From the NCBI RefSeq assembly GCF_015070375.1, contig NZ_JADCLL010000008.1, positions 156,334-220,333 of the forward strand: 64,000 nucleotides of DNA. The letters are read 5' to 3'. Under the pieces are notes generated by a model. It was not told the origin of the DNA and ran no database searches. It saw nothing but the letters and a program-made list of their open reading frames with translations. This DNA is from Nocardioides kribbensis. GTDB taxonomy: Bacteria; Actinomycetota; Actinomycetes; Propionibacteriales; Nocardioidaceae. Positions 59,340-64,000 of this stretch are shown piece after piece; positions within the stretch are counted from its first letter, which is position 1, and each line of letters begins with the position of its first letter. Made by a program: the position numbers and the translations under genes.

Positions 59340-60389
59340 ATGAGCACCGCTGCGACGCACCCGACCACCCCGTCGACCCCGGTCGCGGGCCCCGTCGTCG
59401 TGGTGGGGGGCGGGCTGTCCGGCATCGCCTGTGCCCGCGCGCTCCACGACGCGGGGCGCGAGGTCGTGGTCGTCGACCGCGGTCACCGCATCGGCGGGCG
59501 CATGGCCAGCAAGCGCCTGGAGGGGCGGCCGGTCGACACCGGGGCGTCCTACCTCACCGTCTCCGACCGCCGCTTCGCCGAGGTCGTGGAGGCCTGGCGT
59601 GTGGCGGGCCTGGCCCACCGCTGGACCGACACCTTCTCGGTGCTCGAGCCCGGCGCCGACCCGAGCGCCAAGGAGGGTCCGGTGCGCTGGGGCACCCCCG
59701 GCGGCATGCGCAGCCTGGTCGAGGCCCTGGCCGAGGGTCTCGACGTACGCCGCGGCGCCGTGGAGCGCGTGGAGTCGGGCGACGACGGTCTGCGGGTGGT
59801 GGCCGACGGGGTCGACCTCCCGACCGCGGGCGCGGTCGTGCTGGCCATGCCCGACGCACAGGCGGCTCGTCTGCTCGGGGGCGACCACGGCGCGGTGGCC
59901 GCGCGCCTGACCCGGCCCTCCGAGCCGGTGATCGCGCTGGTGGCCCGGTGGCCCGAGCGCGCCTGGGACTCCGCGGCCCCGGGCGGCGCCTTCCACGGCG
60001 CCTTCGTCAACGGCGACGACGACGTGGCCTGGATCGCCGACGACGGGCGCCGGCGCGGCGACGACGCCCCGGTGCTGGTCGCGCACTCGACGCCCGCGCT
60101 CGCCGCCCGGCACCTCGACGACCCGGCTGCGGCCGGGCCTGTGCTCGTCGCGGCGCTGCGCCGACTGCTCGACCTCCCGGAGCCGGCCTCGACGCTGGTG
60201 CACCGCTGGTCGCTGGCCAAGCCGACCGGGGAGCGGGCCGAGCCGTGCCTGCTCGCGGAGGTGCCGGGCGGTCTGGTCGGCGTCTGCGGCGACGGGTGGG
60301 GGCCGCAGTCGAAGGTGGAGGGCGCGTGGCTCTCCGGCACCGCCCTGGCCGAGGCGCTGCTGCGCCTGCCGGGTCAGTCCTCGCGCTGA
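59340..60389 (+). CDS. FAD-dependent amine-oxidase-like protein (renalase-like)
   Basis: This 349-residue protein starts with an FAD-binding motif (VVVVGGGLSGIACARALHDA, then VVVDRGHRIGGRMASKRLEG), followed by RPVDTGASYLTVSDRRFAEV and a C-terminal FAD-closing segment (LLAEVPGGLVGVCGDGWGPQ, SKVEGAWLSGTALAEALL). The pattern matches renalase-like NAD(P)/FAD oxidoreductases, which oxidise off-form dihydronicotinamides in some bacteria. ATG 59340. It ends inside the TetR gene on the opposite strand (16-bp overlap). Confidence 0.83.
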   Translation: MSTAATHPTTPSTPVAGPVVVVGGGLSGIACARALHDAGREVVVVDRGHRIGGRMASKRLEGRPVDTGASYLTVSDRRFAEVVEAWRVAGLAHRWTDTFSVLEPGADPSAKEGPVRWGTPGGMRSLVEALAEGLDVRRGAVERVESGDDGLRVVADGVDLPTAGAVVLAMPDAQAARLLGGDHGAVAARLTRPSEPVIALVARWPERAWDSAAPGGAFHGAFVNGDDDVAWIADDGRRRGDDAPVLVAHSTPALAARHLDDPAAAGPVLVAALRRLLDLPEPASTLVHRWSLAKPTGERAEPCLLAEVPGGLVGVCGDGWGPQSKVEGAWLSGTALAEALLRLPGQSSR

Positions 60390-61045
60390 GCTCCGGCGGC
60401 GACAACGAGGGCGTCGTCGAGGTCGAGGCCGACCGTCTGGAGCATCACGGCCACGTGCAGCGCCTCCGGGTCGAGCCCGGTGACGGCGTCGACCTCGCCG
60501 CGCTCGCCGGCCAGGGTGCGTCGCATCATCGCGACCGCACCCCCCACGACGTGGGTGACGGTCGACTCGGGGTCGGGCGAGCGGAAGCGGCCGGCCGCGA
60601 TGCCGTGGGCGAGCAGCCGTCGGGCGTAGGGCGCCATCGCGCCGTTGACGGGGGTGTCGGCGTGGTTGAGGTGGACCAGCAGGCGCGCGAACCCCGGGTC
60701 GGCCAGGGGCAGTCGCACCACCCGGCGCACGACCCGCGCGGCGGTGACCGCAGGGTCCTCGCCCGCGGTGCCGGGATCGGCGGTGTCGGGGTCGTCGGGC
60801 CCGTGCACGGCGGAGGCCACCAGCTCGGCCATCGTCTCGGCGGCGATGGTGGCGACGAGGTCGTCCTTGGAGCCGAAGTGGTTGTAGAAGGACCCCAGGG
60901 CCACGCCGGCGCGCTCGGTGATCTCCTGCACGCGCAGCCCGGAGACCCCTCGCTCGGCCACCAGCGAGCGCCCGGCCGCGACGAGCTGGCTCCGGGTGCG
61001 CGCCCGTCGGCGCGCCACCGCCTGCTCGTGCTCCGTCGCGCTCAT
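60374..61045 (-). CDS. TetR-family regulator
   Basis: This 223-residue regulator has a helix-turn-helix (LRVQEITERAGVALGSFYNH, FGSKDDLVATIAAETMAELV) and a helical C-terminal domain including VTHVVGGAVAMMRRTLAGER. The target is unknown; the adjacent convergent flavoprotein gene does not share a promoter with it. ATG 61045. Confidence 0.87.
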   Translation of the reverse strand: MSATEHEQAVARRRARTRSQLVAAGRSLVAERGVSGLRVQEITERAGVALGSFYNHFGSKDDLVATIAAETMAELVASAVHGPDDPDTADPGTAGEDPAVTAARVVRRVVRLPLADPGFARLLVHLNHADTPVNGAMAPYARRLLAHGIAAGRFRSPDPESTVTHVVGGAVAMMRRTLAGERGEVDAVTGLDPEALHVAVMLQTVGLDLDDALVVAAGAQRED

Positions 61046-61218
61046 CGGGCCCAGTATGGACCGGCGCGACGGCCCGGCCGGCCCGCTCGGCGGGACGTGG
61101 TGGCGGGCTTACGGCGTACGCCGGGTGTTGGTGATGTGTCATGCATATGTCATGGTGGACCTCATTCAGATGGGTGAGGACCGCGTGGGCGGTGCTGACC
61201 TGCGCAAACTCCAGGCAG

Positions 61219-61224
61219 TAGGTT
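61219..61224 (+). promoter_or_regulatory. -10 element of a probable leaderless LuxR message
   Basis: TAGGTT ends 7 nt before the GTG at 61232, so transcription is expected to begin at or next to the start codon. No ribosome-binding site is visible, which fits a leaderless mRNA, a common type in actinobacteria. Confidence 0.5.
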
Positions 61225-61231
61225 CGAGCCC

Positions 61232-61903
61232 GTGATCGTCTCCACGCCCATCCGCGCCACCCTGGTCGACGACTACGCCGTCGTCGCCCCGGGCGTCCGA
61301 CACCTGCTCCAGCCCTACTCCGACCGCATCGTGCTGGTCGACCTCGCCGATGCCCTCGCAGACCCGCGCTCGGTCGACGTCGTGCTCTACGAGCCCGTCG
61401 GCCTTCGCGAGAGCGACCACGAGAGCCTGCAGCGCCTCGTGCACGTCGGCGGCGCCCGCGCCGTGGTCTTCACCTGGCGTGACCAGGCCCAGCACCTCGC
61501 CGGCGCCGCCTCGCCCGGCAGGCTCTCCAAGGCCCTCCCCGCGGCCGACCTGGTCACAGGTCTCGAGCGCATCCACCGCCAGCAGCCCGGGCGCCCCGGC
61601 CAGCCCGGCGCCGCCGGTCAGCACCGGCCGGTCGACCGCACCCCCCACGGCGCGCTCAGCGGCAACAGCGCCACCGCCGCGCTCTCGCTGACCCCGCGGG
61701 AGGCCGAGATCCTCGCCCTGATCGTGCAGGGCTACACCAACGTCGAGATCGGCAAGAAGCTCTACCTCTCGATCAACTCGGTGAAGACCTACGTGCGCGG
61801 CGCCTACCGCAAGATCGACGTCACCCGGCGGCCGCAGGCGGTGGCCTGGGGCATGCAGAACGGTCTGGGCGGGGTCTCGACCTCACCCGACCACGTGGCC
61901 TGA
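61232..61903 (+). CDS. LuxR-type regulator with degenerate receiver, copy 2
   Basis: This 223-residue protein has a receiver-like domain (IRATLVDDYAVVAPGVRHLL, SVDVVLYEPVGLRESDH, GARAVVFTWRDQAQHLAGAA) and a LuxR helix-turn-helix (LTPREAEILALIVQGYTNVE, IGKKLYLSINSVKTYVRGAY). An acidic pair is retained near residues 12-13, but the phospho-Asp position holds Glu54 (LYEP). The DNA-binding half is closely related to that of the LuxR protein at 56008. GTG 61232 is preferred from the -10 element directly upstream. Confidence 0.84.
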   Translation: MIVSTPIRATLVDDYAVVAPGVRHLLQPYSDRIVLVDLADALADPRSVDVVLYEPVGLRESDHESLQRLVHVGGARAVVFTWRDQAQHLAGAASPGRLSKALPAADLVTGLERIHRQQPGRPGQPGAAGQHRPVDRTPHGALSGNSATAALSLTPREAEILALIVQGYTNVEIGKKLYLSINSVKTYVRGAYRKIDVTRRPQAVAWGMQNGLGGVSTSPDHVA

Positions 61904-61975
61904 CCGGCGTCCGCGGGGCGGACCAGACCACCGTGGGCCCCTCGTGGCCCGCGCCCCCAGGGGCCGCGCGCCTTT

Positions 61976-61999
61976 ACTCTCACCCCCAGGGGTGAAAGT
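61976..61999. promoter_or_regulatory. Imperfect palindrome upstream of candidate RNA promoter
   Basis: TCACCCC-CA-GGGGTGA is the core of a 24-bp dyad beginning ACT and ending AGT. It lies 35-58 bp upstream of a TATATT (-10-like) element, a position suited to an operator or activator site. The preceding bases contain GCCCC-CA-GGGGC (61953-61964), possibly the LuxR gene's terminator. Confidence 0.4.
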
Positions 62000-62033
62000 G
62001 CCGGGAGGGCTCGTGCGGAGGCCGATGTCGGGT

Positions 62034-62173
62034 TATATTTCTCTTGTCTTCATCTTCACCACCGCGGGTGACTTCTCACCAGCACCGGGTGACACGCAAG
62101 ACGAGTAGCGCTCAGGGGGTGCCTACCCACAGACGCGCTTCGGGCGGCGGATCCATCGGATCCGCCGCCCGAA
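62034..62173 (+). ncRNA. Candidate structured leader or small RNA before RNase HI
   Basis: TATATT (62034-62039) is a good -10. Two adjacent hairpins follow with the same stem, TCACC/GGTGA: 62056-62071 (loop ACCGCG) and 62076-62092 (loop AGCACCG), 4 nt apart. At 62139-62173 stands the strongest hairpin of the window, two perfect 16-bp arms with a 3-nt loop. The RNase HI frame begins 25 bp later. The first loop has A at position 1 and G at position 4 of a hexaloop, as in ANTAR target RNAs. No reading frame in the region is convincing. Confidence 0.45.
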
Positions 62174-62197
62174 ACCATTTCCGGGGCGTGTGTCAGG

Positions 62198-62707
62198 GTG
62201 TCCGGCGTGCCGACCACCTCCCGCTCGTCCTCCCGCCCGTCCTCCGCCCGCACCCGGCGTCCCGCCAAGCCCGCGATGGTCGCGCCGCCCGGCGCTCGCC
62301 AGGTGTTCACCGACGGGGCCTGCTCGGGCAACCCGGGCCCTGGCGGCTGGGCCTGGGCCCTCGACACCGCGGTGCACGCCTCGGGCGCCGAGCGGCCCAG
62401 CACCAACCAGCGCATGGAGATCCGCGCCGCCCTCGAGGCCGTGCTGGCCCTGGAGGGCCCGCTGGTCGTGGTCAGCGACTCGACCTACGTCGTCCACTGC
62501 TTCCGCGACGCCTGGTGGAAGGGGTGGCGCCAGCGCGGTTGGACCAACACCGCCCGCAAGCCCGTCGCCAACCGCGACCTGTGGGAGCCGCTGGTCGACG
62601 CGGTGGAGGCCCGCGGCGACGTCGTCTTCCACTGGGTCAAGGGCCACTCGGGCCACCCGATGAACGACTTCGTCGACCGGCTCGCGGTGGCGGCCAGCAA
62701 GGGCTGA
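62198..62707 (+). CDS. rnhA: Ribonuclease HI
   Basis: This enzyme cleaves RNA in RNA-DNA hybrids. The four acidic catalytic positions are visible: FTDGACSGNPGPGG, STNQRMEIRAALEAV, LVVVSDSTYVVH and HPMNDFVDRLAV, with WVKGHSGH as the handle-proximal loop. GTG 62198 gives 169 residues; ATG 62276 gives 143, closer to the core of bacterial RNase HI. The N-terminal extension is Ser/Arg-rich. It stands alone, preceded by the hairpin structure described at 62034-62173. Confidence 0.9.
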   Translation: MSGVPTTSRSSSRPSSARTRRPAKPAMVAPPGARQVFTDGACSGNPGPGGWAWALDTAVHASGAERPSTNQRMEIRAALEAVLALEGPLVVVSDSTYVVHCFRDAWWKGWRQRGWTNTARKPVANRDLWEPLVDAVEARGDVVFHWVKGHSGHPMNDFVDRLAVAASKG

Positions 62708-62712
62708 CGGCT

Positions 62713-62778
62713 GTGCGGGTTTCACCGGCTGGCTGGCGAAACCCGCACCTGTCGGCCCACGCGTCGGCCGACAGGTGC
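62713..62778. terminator. Two overlapping hairpins between rnhA and lutC
   Basis: GTGCGGGTTTC/GAAACCCGCAC (62713-62748, 11-bp arms) and GCACCTGTCGGCC/GGCCGACAGGTGC (62745-62778, 13-bp arms) share four bases, so only one can form fully at a time. They lie between convergent genes and could terminate transcription from both sides. Confidence 0.6.
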
Positions 62779-62845
62779 GGGTGTGGGCCGACAGGTGTGG
62801 CGGGTGGTGCCGGTGGGGCGGGCCGCTCGGCGGCCGGCAGGGGGT

Positions 62846-63547
62846 TCAGTCGACGAGCAGGACGTGGAGGGTGCGGGGGCCGTGGACGCCTTCGACGCGG
62901 TCGAGCTCGATGTCGCTGGTGGCGCTGGGGCCGCTGATCCAGGTGAGGGGTCGGGTGGGGTCGAGGAGGTCGATGGCGTCGGGGACGTCGGCGACGACCT
63001 GGTCGGTGCGCACGATGCAGAGGTGGAGGTCGGGCACGAGGGTGATCGCGCGGCGGCCTTGGTCGGGGGTGTGGTCGAGGACGATGGTGCCGGTCTCGGC
63101 GATGCCGAGGCGGGCGGCGGTGACCACGGCCACGCAGGCGTCGAGGTCGGCGGCGCTGAGCAGGCCTGCGCCTTCGTGGTCGGAGTATGTCTGGGGAGTG
63201 GGGTTGTCGACCACGGCTCGTGGCACGGGTACGTCGAGCCCGGCGGGCACGACCACCCGGCCCTGGGCCGGTAGGGCGGCGGCGATGCGCTCCTCCAGCT
63301 CGGCGGCGGTGCAGCGCTCGACCACCGCGCGGTAGTCGGCGACGCGTGCGTCGAAGAGGTCCACCAGCGCGGCGTGGGCACCCTCGTGGGTCGCCGGGGT
63401 CGCGCGCGGCGCCACCACCGGTGAGGCGTCTGCGGCCTCGGGCACGACGTCGCCCAGCGCGGCGCGCACCCGGGCGAGGATCTCCTCGCGCGCCGAGCCG
63501 GGTCCCGAGGTCGGCTGCGGGGTCGGTGCGGTGGCGGGATCAGTCAT
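62846..63547 (-). CDS. lutC: Lactate utilisation protein C (LUD domain)
   Basis: This 233-residue LUD-domain protein is the LutC/YkgG subunit of the LutABC iron-sulfur lactate-oxidising system. It has [80 protein letters not shown] and [20 protein letters not shown], the family end motif. ATG 63547 overlaps the lutB stop by 8 bp, confirming the order lutB-lutC. Confidence 0.92.
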   Translation of the reverse strand: MTDPATAPTPQPTSGPGSAREEILARVRAALGDVVPEAADASPVVAPRATPATHEGAHAALVDLFDARVADYRAVVERCTAAELEERIAAALPAQGRVVVPAGLDVPVPRAVVDNPTPQTYSDHEGAGLLSAADLDACVAVVTAARLGIAETGTIVLDHTPDQGRRAITLVPDLHLCIVRTDQVVADVPDAIDLLDPTRPLTWISGPSATSDIELDRVEGVHGPRTLHVLLVD

Positions 63548-64000
63548 CGGCCGGTCCTGTCTGCGTTGGGCCTGCCTGTGTCGCACCGGGCTGGTCCTGT
63601 CCGGGCGAGGGCTGTTCGGCGGGTCCTGTGGGGGTGCGTCCGCCGTTGGTGCGTTGCCACCAGGCGCGGAACGACTCGGGAGGTGGGGCGGGTAGGTCGC
63701 GGGCGCCGGTCCAGGCGGCGCCGGGCCCGGGGAGGCGGCCGGCGGTGGCGCGGCCGCCGGGCAGCGAGGTGCGTGAGAGGCGGGCCAGGGCCTTGCCCGA
63801 GAGACCGGAGGCCTTCTCGACCAGGCCGAGGCGGCGGGCGTCGGTGAAGGCCCAGGCGGCGGCCTTCATGGCCACGGCCTCGGCCTTGGGCACCCGGTCG
63901 CCGCGGTGGCCGTCGACGACCTTGGAGCGCAGGTGGACCAGCACCTCGGGGATGTCGATGCGCACCGGGCAGACCTCGAAGCAGGCTCCGCACAGCGAGG
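63540..64000 (-). CDS. lutB: Lactate utilisation protein B, C-terminal part (5' partial)
   Basis: The frame enters at the window edge with [20 protein letters not shown], the second 4Fe-4S cluster motif of LutB, and continues through [20 protein letters not shown] and a C-terminal part containing [18 protein letters not shown]. The LUD domain and first cluster lie beyond the window. LutB carries electrons in the L-lactate to pyruvate system. The C-terminal tail is rich in Gln, Pro and Gly ([17 protein letters not shown]), probably disordered. Confidence 0.92.
   Translation of the reverse strand, partial: SLCGACFEVCPVRIDIPEVLVHLRSKVVDGHRGDRVPKAEAVAMKAAAWAFTDARRLGLVEKASGLSGKALARLSRTSLPGGRATAGRLPGPGAAWTGARDLPAPPPESFRAWWQRTNGGRTPTGPAEQPSPGQDQPGATQAGPTQTGPADD

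Noticed and set aside
62034..62173. Calling the RNA a known riboswitch or the 6C RNA
   Set aside because: Neither the C-rich twin loops of 6C RNA nor a riboswitch core I could recognise is present, so it is left as an unnamed candidate.
1..64000. tRNA or rRNA genes and intact mobile elements
   Set aside because: No cloverleaf-like segment, rRNA stretch, transposase, integrase or att-type duplication was recognised by eye; a tRNAscan-SE and ISfinder run would settle this.

Overview
The window is a very GC-rich chromosomal segment from an actinobacterium. G/C dominates third codon positions, GTG starts and ATGA/GTGA stop-start overlaps are common, and the gene families (paaABCDE, GAF-ANTAR proteins, SigB/F-type sigma, TspO-like, LutB/LutC, FprA) fit Nocardioides or a close relative. 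That taxonomic reading is an inference. I see no rRNA, tRNA, CRISPR array, integrase or intact transposase.

Layout. 0-9 kb: a decayed minus-strand gene spread over three frames, an HxlR regulator divergent from a RidA-like gene, an MFS exporter with its TetR regulator, a glutathione-independent formaldehyde dehydrogenase, a DUF3500 lipoprotein, and a MerR regulator divergent from a SnoaL-like gene. 9-15.5 kb: a phenylacetate locus, with paaK interrupted by an in-frame TAG, an EthD-like gene, paaABCDE for ring epoxidation of phenylacetyl-CoA, and a TetR regulator. 15.5-17.3 kb: two membrane proteins.

17.5-23.6 kb holds the most interesting locus: a compact operon for mycosporine-like amino acids (sunscreen compounds), mysA-mysB-mysC-mysD. 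It is preceded by a HAD-fold protein that has lost both catalytic aspartates and followed by a TauD/TfdA-type Fe(II)/2-oxoglutarate dioxygenase. 23.6-28.8 kb: a split phosphorelay (kinase plus HPt on one strand; a molybdopterin-domain-like lipoprotein plus hybrid kinase on the other) and an MbcA-like orphan. 28.8-29.8 kb: non-coding repeats with a long hairpin, then a cluster of TGTGAC/GTCACA palindromes in front of fprA.

31-40 kb: an SGNH hydrolase, a PaaX-family regulator facing an AidB-like acyl-CoA dehydrogenase across a palindrome, ohrR/ohr, a nucleobase permease, and a module of ion channel, lipoprotein, DUF350 and glutathionylspermidine-synthase-like ATP-grasp. 40-50 kb is a signalling and stress region: an orphan SARP-like protein, three consecutive GAF-ANTAR genes, a SigB/F-type sigma factor, an acyl-CoA dehydrogenase / PIG-L-methyltransferase / GT2 operon, a zinc dehydrogenase and a fourth GAF-ANTAR gene. 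Two near-identical SigB-like promoter motifs precede the operon and the dehydrogenase.

50-64 kb: another zinc dehydrogenase, a secreted hydrolase fused to an ABC ATPase with its permease, a Cof-type phosphatase, two paralogous LuxR regulators whose degenerate receiver domains carry Glu at the phosphorylation position, several flavoproteins, a 26-residue membrane protein, a candidate structured RNA in front of an RNase HI gene, and lutC plus partial lutB at the right edge.
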